Assembly (NCBI GenBank): GCA_003541675.1
Contig: DPMC01000189.1
Location: 1 to 17,139, forward strand
Direction of reading: 5' to 3'
DNA: 17,139 nucleotides
Origin: Acidimicrobiaceae bacterium
GTDB taxonomy: Bacteria > Actinomycetota > Acidimicrobiia > Acidimicrobiales > MedAcidi-G1
This document shows, one piece after another, positions 1 to 6,393 of the stretch (positions are counted from its first letter, which is position 1; every line of letters starts with the position of its first letter). The translations under genes and the position numbers were made by a program. The notes under the pieces are model-generated. The model saw only the letters and a list, made by a program, of their open reading frames with translations. It did no database searches and was not told the DNA's origin.

Positions 1-1
1 G

Positions 2-184
2 GAGTGGCCCTCGCACACCGCGGACGATGGGACAGTGCTGGAGGAAGGGATGGTTCTAACCCTCGAACCAGGTCTCACATGGGCGCCCGGTCGGATGATG
101 GTCCACGAAGAGAACCTGGTCCTTCGGGCCGACGGACCCGAGATGTTGTCCCGTCGGGCACCGGCCGAGTTGCCGATCATCTAA
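2..184 (+). CDS. M24-family metallopeptidase (Xaa-Pro aminopeptidase/creatinase type), C-terminal fragment
   Basis: The frame starting at base 2 is open from the window edge to TAA at 182-184 and gives 60 residues. It contains GTVLEEGMVLTLEPG followed by MMVHEENLVLRADGPEMLS. This is the end of the pita-bread fold of M24 enzymes: the Glu of the LEPG motif and the first Glu of HEEN match the last two metal-ligand positions of the family. M24 enzymes hydrolyse Xaa-Pro peptides or, in creatinase-like members, C-N bonds in small amidino compounds. The N-terminal part and the other metal ligands lie upstream of the window, so substrate class cannot be judged. The stop codon overlaps the next ATG by one base (TAATG), so the two genes are probably translationally coupled. 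Confidence 0.8.
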   Translation, partial: EWPSHTADDGTVLEEGMVLTLEPGLTWAPGRMMVHEENLVLRADGPEMLSRRAPAELPII

Positions 185-1152
185 TGAGGGGAGCTTCGGC
201 CCCTGACGTACCGGTAGTCGACCTAGTTGACGGATCCGGCGTGGCAGACGCACTATCGACGGTCGGATTTGTGGCTGTACGCGAACACGGGGTGCCACAA
301 GCCTGCCTGTTGGGAATGCGCGAACTCCTGGTCGACCTGTTCGCAGTGGACGAGGCCACCAAGGCTCAGCAGGCCATCACCCGGGAGAATTACCGGGGCT
401 TCATCCCGCTGCGCTTCTTCACCCCGAACCGAGATTCGGGCGCCGGAGATGGCACTGATCCAGCCGACGCCTTTGAGGGCTACAAGCTTCACTGGGAGTG
501 CCCGCCGGGACACCCGGTCAGCGACGAGTGCGATCTTTACGGACCGAACCGATGGCCTGACCATCCGACGAGAATGCCGAAAGTGGTGGCGTCCTGGTGG
601 GCTGCGATGGAAGGCCTCGTAGACCGGCTCCTGGATGTGCTGGCCGACGAGATGGGCCTGGATCGATCCGTGCTGGCCGAGGCCATGGAGACGCCACTGA
701 CCAACACGACACTGCTCCACTACCCGGCCCGGCGCCCCGACGATCTGGCGCCTGGGTTCCATCCCCACAAGGACATCACCGTGGTCACCGTGCTTGATCC
801 CAATCCGGTAGGAGGCCTCGAGGTGCGGACCCGTGACGGTCGATGGGTTGAAGCCGGGTGCCCTGAGGGGGCACTCCTGGTCAACGTAGGGGACGTATTG
901 GAGGTCTGGTCAGGTGGCCGCCTGATTTCCACACCTCACCGGGTGGAGATCTCCGGTGGGGCCGAGCGTTACAGCGCCCCGTTCTTCGCGGTGCCAAACC
1001 ACCGGGTGGTGGCCGAGCCAATGATCGAGCCAGTGGATGGCTTTGAGACCCGATCGATTCCAATGGGCTACGTACAGGCGGAGGTGTGGCGCACCAACTG
1101 GCCCGACGAGGAGGCTGCTGACACTCATAGCCACCTAGGCGGCGTCGACTAA
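184..1152 (+). CDS. Fe(II)/2-oxoglutarate dioxygenase, isopenicillin N synthase-like family
   Basis: A 322-residue non-haem iron oxygenase of the plant-type DIOX/IPNS family. The N-terminal DIOX_N-like part starts VPVVDLVDG. The catalytic jelly roll carries the iron-binding facial triad H195-x-D197 (HPHKD) and H252 (STPHR), and the 2-oxoglutarate-binding R262-x-S264 (RYS). Length and motif order are normal for the family. The same frame is open back to base 4, but those codons are out-of-frame sequence of the M24 gene. The ATG at 184, sharing one base with the upstream TAA, is the credible start. These enzymes hydroxylate, desaturate or cyclise small molecules; the substrate is not readable here. 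The co-transcribed M24 hydrolase suggests an amino acid or peptide-like compound, which is inference. The gene ends 12 bases from the convergent dehalogenase gene. Confidence 0.85.
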   Translation: MRGASAPDVPVVDLVDGSGVADALSTVGFVAVREHGVPQACLLGMRELLVDLFAVDEATKAQQAITRENYRGFIPLRFFTPNRDSGAGDGTDPADAFEGYKLHWECPPGHPVSDECDLYGPNRWPDHPTRMPKVVASWWAAMEGLVDRLLDVLADEMGLDRSVLAEAMETPLTNTTLLHYPARRPDDLAPGFHPHKDITVVTVLDPNPVGGLEVRTRDGRWVEAGCPEGALLVNVGDVLEVWSGGRLISTPHRVEISGGAERYSAPFFAVPNHRVVAEPMIEPVDGFETRSIPMGYVQAEVWRTNWPDEEAADTHSHLGGVD

Positions 1153-1160
1153 CCGGGCGG

Positions 1161-1173
1161 AACCCTAGGGGTT
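1161..1173. terminator. Weak convergent hairpin between the dioxygenase and dehalogenase genes
   Basis: The sequence AACCCTAGGGGTT can form a stem of about five base pairs (AACCC with GGGTT) in the 12-base gap and the end of the dehalogenase gene, including its stop codon. It has no T-run. It is the only candidate terminator structure I see between these two convergent genes, and it is short enough to be chance. Confidence 0.2.
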
Positions 1174-2085
1174 GGCCTGGAGGAAGTCCTTGACCTGGGC
1201 CACCAGGGCGTTGGGGGCGTCCTCCTGGCAGTAGTGGCCCACGCCTGGTAACTCGACTACCGGAGCGTCGGGCCACAACGCCCGAAAGTCGGCAATCGCC
1301 CGGTCGGGTGGGATTGCCCCGTCCTCCATGCCTTCGAGCAGGATCGCCGGTTTGGACACCAGGTCTGGCACTCCTCCAGCCCCTGCGATGACGTATTCGG
1401 CAATCCGGCCCAAATAGGCATCCAGGGGGAACTCCAGCCCGCCAATGGCAGACGCCCGGTCAGGGAAGGGGTCCGAATAGGCCCGGATCCAAGTGTCGTC
1501 CACAGCAGCCGAGTTTGTGAACCCCGTGATCTTCATGACCGACAGCACTGTCGAACCTAGGTTCAACAGAACGTCGGCGGTTCGGCCCGATTCCAAACCA
1601 CCGCCGATCCAATTGAACCAACGCGACTGGGACATCGGGGTCGCGTCTCCATCGCCAACCCGCCCGTAGCCAGCTAGCGAATTTGCGTACACCATCCGCT
1701 TGACCCGCTCGGGGTGGCGCACCGTGAATGCGGTGGCGATTGGACCACCCCAGTCCTGGCCGAAGAACGTGATGCCTGTCAGGTCGAGGTGCTCCACCAG
1801 TGCGACCAGGTTCTCGGTATGGGCCTGGAGCGTGTAGTCGCGGCCCTGTGGGGTTTCGGACTTGCCGAAGCCCATGTGGTCGGGGACGACTACCCGGTAG
1901 TGCTCCGATAGTGGACCGATCATGTGTCGGTACAGGTAGCCCCAGGTCGGCTCACCGTGAAGCAGCACGATCGGCTCGGCGTCCCGCGGGCCCTCGTCCA
2001 CGTAGTGCTGGACAAACCCGTGGCCGTCGAACGTGTGCGGATCGAACGGGAACGTCCCGTCGTAGGTCTCGTCGAGGGGAACCAT
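1165..2085 (-). CDS. Haloalkane dehalogenase, DhlA-like (HLD-I) alpha/beta hydrolase
   Basis: A 306-residue cytoplasmic alpha/beta hydrolase expected to cleave carbon-halogen bonds to give an alcohol and halide. The HGEPTWGYLYR motif at residues 43-53 is characteristic of class I haloalkane dehalogenases. The nucleophile is D111 in GQDWGG, with the halide-binding W112 beside it. D255 in GMEDGAIPP sits where the DhlA-type acid Asp is expected, and H284 in GVGHYCQED completes the triad. I could not assign the second halide-stabilising Trp of the cap with certainty. The frame extends upstream to 2175, but AGGAGG at 2090-2095, four bases before the ATG at 2085, decides the start and gives the usual family length. 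The gene is divergent from the phzF-led operon. A related activity, such as epoxide hydrolysis, is possible but the motifs favour dehalogenation. Confidence 0.85.
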   Translation of the reverse strand: MVPLDETYDGTFPFDPHTFDGHGFVQHYVDEGPRDAEPIVLLHGEPTWGYLYRHMIGPLSEHYRVVVPDHMGFGKSETPQGRDYTLQAHTENLVALVEHLDLTGITFFGQDWGGPIATAFTVRHPERVKRMVYANSLAGYGRVGDGDATPMSQSRWFNWIGGGLESGRTADVLLNLGSTVLSVMKITGFTNSAAVDDTWIRAYSDPFPDRASAIGGLEFPLDAYLGRIAEYVIAGAGGVPDLVSKPAILLEGMEDGAIPPDRAIADFRALWPDAPVVELPGVGHYCQEDAPNALVAQVKDFLQANP

Positions 2086-2089
2086 CGGG

Positions 2090-2095
2090 CCTCCT
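2090..2095 (-). promoter_or_regulatory. Strong Shine-Dalgarno site fixing the dehalogenase start
   Basis: The - strand reads AGGAGG followed by CCCG and ATG at 2085. This is the strongest ribosome binding site in the window. It excludes the longer in-frame start at 2175. Confidence 0.8.
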
Positions 2096-2106
2096 GTGTC
2101 TGGTTG

Positions 2107-2124
2107 AGAACGGTGCAGAACGGT
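2107..2124. promoter_or_regulatory. Tandem direct repeat AGAACGGT, 10-base period
   Basis: AGAACGGT occurs at 2107-2114 and again at 2117-2124, one helical turn apart. The pair lies 22-39 bases upstream of the dehalogenase ATG in the divergent region. Two copies on one face of the helix suit a dimeric regulator, but chance occurrence is possible. Confidence 0.3.
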
Positions 2125-2138
2125 AGAGAGGGGGAGAC

Positions 2139-2160
2139 GGACCATGTTGGCATGTGGTCC
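2139..2160. promoter_or_regulatory. Operator-like dyad GGACCA-N10-TGGTCC
   Basis: Perfect six-base arms, GGACCA at 2139-2144 and TGGTCC at 2155-2160, are separated by 10 bases. The dyad sits in the divergent gap between the dehalogenase and the seven-gene operon. This is a typical layout for a helix-turn-helix repressor site. No regulator gene lies in the window, and I see no clear -35/-10 pair beside it. Confidence 0.35.
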
Positions 2161-2210
2161 GCTCGGGTAGGACACTTAGCGACCCCGGCGAGATTCCGAT
2201 CGGGTTGTCG

Positions 2211-2237
2211 AGGTTCGCCACCAGGTGGCATGAACCT
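2211..2237. promoter_or_regulatory. Long stem-loop or dyad in the leader of the seven-gene operon
   Basis: AGGTTC at 2211-2216 pairs with GAACCT at 2232-2237. Inside it, GCCACC-A-GGTGGC (2217-2229) is a near-perfect palindrome, so the whole element folds into an 11-pair stem with a two-base bulge. It lies 63 bases before the phzF start. It could be an operator or an RNA hairpin. No T-run follows, so a simple terminator is unlikely. Confidence 0.4.
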
Positions 2238-2299
2238 GAAACAGCGTTGAGAAGCGACTATTTGAGCCCCTGTCAGCGGAGTTTCTGCAAGGCTGCGTA

Positions 2300-3118
2300 A
2301 TGCCCAATACGGAGTTCACCCAGGTCGACGCCTTCACCGACGAACCATTCAGGGGAAACCCGGCTGCCGTAGTGGTCCTTGATGACCCGGCTGACGAAGG
2401 TTGGATGCAGTCCGTGGCGCTCGAGATGAATCTCTCGGAGACAGCCTTTTGTCACCCGGTGGATGACCAAGGGGTGGTCAACTCGGGGGAGTGGTCCCTG
2501 CGTTGGTTCACCCCGACCGCAGAAGTCGACCTGTGTGGCCACGCCACCCTGGCCACCGCTCACACGCTGCTGACCGAGCATGGGGCGACCGGTGAGATCG
2601 GCTTTCACACCCGGTCGGGGCGTCTGACGGCCGTAGCTACCGGCCCTGCTGGAGCTGGCATCCGGCTCGACTTCCCGGTCGACCGGATAACGGACCTTGT
2701 GGTGGACGACGACATGTCCTATGCCATCGGTTGTCCGGTGGTAGCTGCCGCAATGGGTTCAACCGACCTGTTGTTGGAGGTTGCGTCAGCCGCTGACGTT
2801 CGAAACTGTGCCCCGGACCAGAGGCTGGTGGCGGCCCTTGCAGAGCGTTCCGTGATAGTCACCGCTGCCTGCGACGACCGCGACGACATAGGGATCGTGT
2901 CTCGTGTATTTGGACCCAACGTGGGGATCGCCGAGGATCCGGTAACCGGGTCAGCCCACACCACCCTGGCCGCCTGGTGGGCGCCTCGACTCGGCGACAT
3001 GTTCCGGGCTGAGCAGGCATCGGCCCGTGGTGGCGAGCTGGACGTTGAACTACTCGACGACCGTGTACACCTGACCGGTCGTGCCGTGACCGTGGCCCGT
3101 GGAACACTCTTTTCGTGA
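2300..3118 (+). CDS. PhzF-family protein (phenazine biosynthesis-like isomerase/epimerase)
   Basis: A 272-residue cytoplasmic protein of the PhzF/DapF fold. The N-terminus (FTQVDAFTDEPFRGNPAAVV) and the catalytic-loop motif NLSETAF with E47 in the position of the PhzF catalytic Glu are clear. CGHATLA at about 79-85 and the C-terminal EDPVTGSAH motif are also canonical. PhzF itself isomerises a dihydrohydroxyanthranilate, but most family members have unknown substrates. Nothing else here belongs to phenazine synthesis, so a phenazine role is unlikely. It is the first gene of the probable seven-gene operon. A weak AAGG lies seven bases before the ATG. The stop is 10 bases from the next start. 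Length is normal. Confidence 0.85.
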   Translation: MPNTEFTQVDAFTDEPFRGNPAAVVVLDDPADEGWMQSVALEMNLSETAFCHPVDDQGVVNSGEWSLRWFTPTAEVDLCGHATLATAHTLLTEHGATGEIGFHTRSGRLTAVATGPAGAGIRLDFPVDRITDLVVDDDMSYAIGCPVVAAAMGSTDLLLEVASAADVRNCAPDQRLVAALAERSVIVTAACDDRDDIGIVSRVFGPNVGIAEDPVTGSAHTTLAAWWAPRLGDMFRAEQASARGGELDVELLDDRVHLTGRAVTVARGTLFS

Positions 3119-3128
3119 GGGAAGCAGC

Positions 3129-3803
3129 ATGAGCGACCGCACCACTCTCCAACGGAAGCCGGAACGGGCGGTCGACGACCGTGACGTCATCCACGCCGTA
3201 CTGGACGAGGGGCTCATGGCCCACGTCGGCCTCGTTGTCGGGGAAGGAGATGTCGCCCATCCGGTGGTCATCCCCATGCTGTACGCCCGCGACGGTGACG
3301 TTCTTTACCTACACGGTTCGCCGGCCAGCCGTCTACTGCGTACGGCCAAGGCCGGCGTCGAGATCTGCGTGACAGTGACCCTGCTCGATGCTCTCGTATT
3401 GGCCCGCTCTGGTCTTCACCACTCCATGAACTACCGCTCAGTAGTCGTGATGGGGACGGCAACGGAGATCACCGATCGTGAGACCAAGGTGGCCGCTCTC
3501 GACCGACTCGTGGAGCACACCATCCCCGGGCGAAGCACCCAGATCAGGCCGGCACACGACATTGAGGTGAAAGGCACCACAGTGCTCGTCCTGCCGCTGG
3601 ACGAGTGCTCCATGAAGGCCCGGGCCAACGGGCCGGTCGACGACCTTGAGGACCTTGACGAGCCGTCGTGGGCGGGGCTCATCCCGATCGGGGTGGCCGT
3701 CGGTGAACCGGAGCCCGACGAGGGGTCGAGCGGCGACCCGGTGCCCGGCCACGTGGCCTTCTGGTCCCGTGGTCCCGGTCAGGTCAACGGTCGGGCCGGC
3801 TGA
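3129..3803 (+). CDS. Pyridoxamine 5'-phosphate oxidase-like flavoprotein
   Basis: A 224-residue split-barrel protein of the PNPOx-like superfamily, close to the Pyridox_ox_2 group of flavin-nucleotide-binding proteins. Supporting segments are [25 protein letters not shown] (about 32-56), [13 protein letters not shown] (59-71), [12 protein letters not shown] (98-109) and WAGLIPI toward the C-terminus. Such proteins usually bind FMN, sometimes haem or F420, and act as small-molecule reductases or cofactor binders. True PNPOx activity is unlikely for this subfamily. The frame is open from 3099, but the ATG at 3129 follows a purine-rich GAGGGAA at the preceding stop and avoids overlap with phzF. 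The next gene begins two bases after its stop, so translation is probably coupled. Confidence 0.75.
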   Translation: MSDRTTLQRKPERAVDDRDVIHAVLDEGLMAHVGLVVGEGDVAHPVVIPMLYARDGDVLYLHGSPASRLLRTAKAGVEICVTVTLLDALVLARSGLHHSMNYRSVVVMGTATEITDRETKVAALDRLVEHTIPGRSTQIRPAHDIEVKGTTVLVLPLDECSMKARANGPVDDLEDLDEPSWAGLIPIGVAVGEPEPDEGSSGDPVPGHVAFWSRGPGQVNGRAG

Positions 3804-3805
3804 TC

Positions 3806-5338
3806 GTGCCCCGCGGCGCCGCCTTCGTCAGCGGTGGTTCCCTCGTCGGAGCTGTCGACCAGGGCACCACCAGTACCCGCTTCATGGTCTTCGACGAGAC
3901 GGGCTCAGTCGTGGCGTCAGCACAGAGGCCCCACGCCCAGCACTTTCCCCAGCCCGGCTGGGTGGAGCACGACGCTGCCGAGATTCTGACCAATACATGG
4001 GCGGTAATCGACGAGGCATTGTCATCTGCCGGTCTGTCGGTAGGTGATCTGGCGGCCGTCGGGATCACCAACCAGCGCGAAACCCTCGTGGCCTGGGACC
4101 CGGCCACCGGCGAGCCATTGAACCACGCCATCGTTTGGCAGGACACACGGACCAATGGCATTGTCAACCACCTGGCCAACGGCGATCTGGACCGATTCCG
4201 GGCTGTCACCGGCCTGCCACTGGCGACCTACTTCAGCGGCCCCAAGGCCACATGGCTCCTCGAGCACGTGGATGGATTGCGGGCCCGTGGCGAGACCGGC
4301 CAGGCGGTATTCGGCACCATCGATTCGTGGCTGCTCTGGAACCTGACCGGCGGCCCCGACGGTGGACGTCACGCCACCGACGTCACCAACGCGTCGCGCA
4401 CCCTCATGATGGACCTAGGCACACTTGCCTGGGACCCAGACCTTGTGGCGGCCATGGGTGTGCCGATGTCGATGCTTCCCGAGATCGTGCCGTCCATCGG
4501 TCACCTGGGCACCGGCGTCGGCCCACTAGAAGGCGTTCCGATCTCGAGCATTCTCGGAGACCAGCAGGCCGCCCTGTTCGGACAGGGCTGTCATTCACCC
4601 GGTAGGGCCAAGAACACCTACGGCACCGGTTGCTTCCTCCTGATGCACACCGGTGGCGACGCCGTGGCGTCCACTCACGGCCTGCTGACCACTGTGGCCT
4701 CCCAGATCGCCGGCGAGTCCCCCATGTTCGCGTTGGAGGGATCGGTGGCCATGGCCGGCGCCACAATCCAGTGGCTACGAGACGAACTGGGCGTCATCGA
4801 CGATGCGTCCGAGGTGGAGGCCCTGGCCCGGAGCGTCGACGACAACGGCGACGTCTACCTCGTGCCCGCCTTCTCCGGCCTGTTCGCCCCCCACTGGCGG
4901 TCGGACGCACGGGGAGCGGTGGTAGGCCTCACCCAGTTCTCCAACCGCGGGCACCTGGCCCGCGCCGCGTTGGAGGCCACCGCCTTCCAGACCCATGAAC
5001 TCCTGGCCGCCATGCGGGCCGACGCGATAATCGGCGACAGGGGTGTTGACCTGACCGAACTACGGGTCGACGGGGGGATGGTCGGCAACGACCTGCTGAT
5101 GCAGTTCCAGGCCGACTTGCTGGACGTCGACGTGGTGCGCCCTGTGGTGGCCGAGACCACGGCGTTGGGCGCCGCCTACGCAGCGGGCCTCGCCGTGGGC
5201 GTGTGGAGCGACCTGACCGACGTCCAGGCCAACTGGCAGGAAGGCGACCGCTGGCACCCCGACATGGGCTCCGACGAGCGTTCCCGCCTCACCGGCCGCT
5301 GGGGCGAGGCCGTCCGACGTACCCTCGACTGGGTGTAG
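3806..5338 (+). CDS. glpK: Glycerol kinase
   Basis: A 510-residue FGGY-family kinase that makes sn-glycerol 3-phosphate from glycerol and ATP in the cytoplasm. It has the N-terminal phosphate-binding motif D18-QGTTSTR, the glycerol kinase segments ITNQRET and WQDTRTNG, the catalytic base D252 in [23 protein letters not shown], and the C-terminal [18 protein letters not shown]. Length is usual (about 500). The start is GTG, two bases after the preceding TGA and without its own Shine-Dalgarno site, which suggests coupling. About nine extra residues precede the usual first beta strand. No glycerol facilitator or glycerol 3-phosphate dehydrogenase is adjacent. Its glycerol may therefore come from a neighbouring reaction, perhaps the hydroxylase-family protein next to it (inference). 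Confidence 0.93.
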   Translation: MPRGAAFVSGGSLVGAVDQGTTSTRFMVFDETGSVVASAQRPHAQHFPQPGWVEHDAAEILTNTWAVIDEALSSAGLSVGDLAAVGITNQRETLVAWDPATGEPLNHAIVWQDTRTNGIVNHLANGDLDRFRAVTGLPLATYFSGPKATWLLEHVDGLRARGETGQAVFGTIDSWLLWNLTGGPDGGRHATDVTNASRTLMMDLGTLAWDPDLVAAMGVPMSMLPEIVPSIGHLGTGVGPLEGVPISSILGDQQAALFGQGCHSPGRAKNTYGTGCFLLMHTGGDAVASTHGLLTTVASQIAGESPMFALEGSVAMAGATIQWLRDELGVIDDASEVEALARSVDDNGDVYLVPAFSGLFAPHWRSDARGAVVGLTQFSNRGHLARAALEATAFQTHELLAAMRADAIIGDRGVDLTELRVDGGMVGNDLLMQFQADLLDVDVVRPVVAETTALGAAYAAGLAVGVWSDLTDVQANWQEGDRWHPDMGSDERSRLTGRWGEAVRRTLDWV

Positions 5339-5346
5339 CGCCGCCC

Positions 5347-6369
5347 GTGCCTGAGAACGAGACGTCCGAACACCCGCCAACTGCTCAGTCCTCCACCACC
5401 TACCTCGGCGTGGCCAACAGCGAGTATGAGCCGCCGGTTCCCATCGAGGTCCCAGCCGTCTTCGCCTGGCCGCCACGACCGGCGGCCGCCCTAGCCTGGA
5501 TGGCCCGCCTGATCCTCTACCCGTGGGTGGTCCTGTACCTCGTCCTGTCGGTCGTGATCTGGCGCTGGCTACTACCCAGCGAGGCCACAATGGCCAGCCT
5601 CCAGCCGGGGTGGATCGCCGGAATCTGGTTCCGAAACCTTGTACTGGTCGGGGTCATCGTCGGCGGTCTCCACTGGTGGCTGTACGTCCGGCGCGCCCAG
5701 GGTGACGACTTCAAGTTCAACTCACGGTGGCCGACCACGGGAGCAAAGTTCACCTTCGGCAGCCAGACCAGCGACAATGCCTTCTGGACTATGACCAGCG
5801 GGGTGGCCTTCCTTTCGGCCTACGAGGTGTCGACCCACTGGGCTTACGCCAGCGGTCTGGTCGGCCGTCCAACCTGGGCATCCAACCCGGTCGTGGTGCT
5901 TCTTATGGCCACCTTGGGTGTGGTGTTCGTGTCCACGACCCACTTCTGGATCAATCATCGGCTCATCCACTGCGTGCCCCTGTACCGGCGGGTCCACGCG
6001 CTCCACCACCGCAACCCGAACCCCACGCCGTGGACGGGCATCTCCATGCATCCCTTCGAGCACCTCGTCTACTTCTCTGGGTTCCTGGTGTTCTGGGTAC
6101 TCCCCGTCCACCCACTGGTCATCCTGATGTTCGTCATGTACGACGGCCCGGGCCCCGCTCCGAGTCATTCCGGCTTTGCTCGGGTGCGCATCGGCCGTTG
6201 GGAGGTTCCAACGGGCGACCTCTTCCACCAACTCCACCACCGGTACTTCGAGGTCAACTACGGCAACACCCAGATGCCGATCGACAAGTGGACTGGCACC
6301 TGGCACGACGGGACCAGGGTCACCCACGAGCGGCTCAAGGGGCGAAGGCGCGCCGACCAGGAGACGTGA
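5347..6369 (+). CDS. Fatty acid hydroxylase / sterol desaturase-superfamily membrane protein
   Basis: A 340-residue integral membrane di-iron oxygenase. Hydrophobic segments lie at about 53-76 and 93-115, with further ones around 140-160, 180-200 and 242-265. The His clusters of the superfamily are present: H199/H204/H208 (HFWINHRLIH), H217/H220/H221 (HALHH), H235/H239 (HPFEH) and H294/H297/H298 (HQLHH). The family hydroxylates or desaturates sterols, carotenoids and fatty acids, and also includes alkylglycerol monooxygenase, which cleaves ether lipids. GTG at 5347, eight bases after glpK, is chosen because the open frame further upstream overlaps glpK. About 50 polar, Pro-rich residues precede the first membrane segment. 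Placement after glycerol kinase hints at a glycerolipid substrate, but the sequence does not prove one. Confidence 0.82.
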   Translation: MPENETSEHPPTAQSSTTYLGVANSEYEPPVPIEVPAVFAWPPRPAAALAWMARLILYPWVVLYLVLSVVIWRWLLPSEATMASLQPGWIAGIWFRNLVLVGVIVGGLHWWLYVRRAQGDDFKFNSRWPTTGAKFTFGSQTSDNAFWTMTSGVAFLSAYEVSTHWAYASGLVGRPTWASNPVVVLLMATLGVVFVSTTHFWINHRLIHCVPLYRRVHALHHRNPNPTPWTGISMHPFEHLVYFSGFLVFWVLPVHPLVILMFVMYDGPGPAPSHSGFARVRIGRWEVPTGDLFHQLHHRYFEVNYGNTQMPIDKWTGTWHDGTRVTHERLKGRRRADQET

Positions 6370-6393
6370 CCCGGTGACGGTTCCCCGTTAGAA

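Noticed and set aside
4..183. N-terminal extension of the dioxygenase reading frame to base 4
   Set aside because: The same bases in another frame encode clear M24 peptidase motifs (LEPG, HEEN), and the ATG at 184 gives the normal dioxygenase N-terminus.
2300..3118. Phenazine biosynthesis cluster
   Set aside because: Only a PhzF-family protein is present. PhzF homologues are widespread without phenazines, and no other phz gene is nearby.
5722..6327. Long antisense open frame under the hydroxylase gene
   Set aside because: It has no recognisable domain and is a GC-rich shadow of a gene with conserved His clusters on the + strand.
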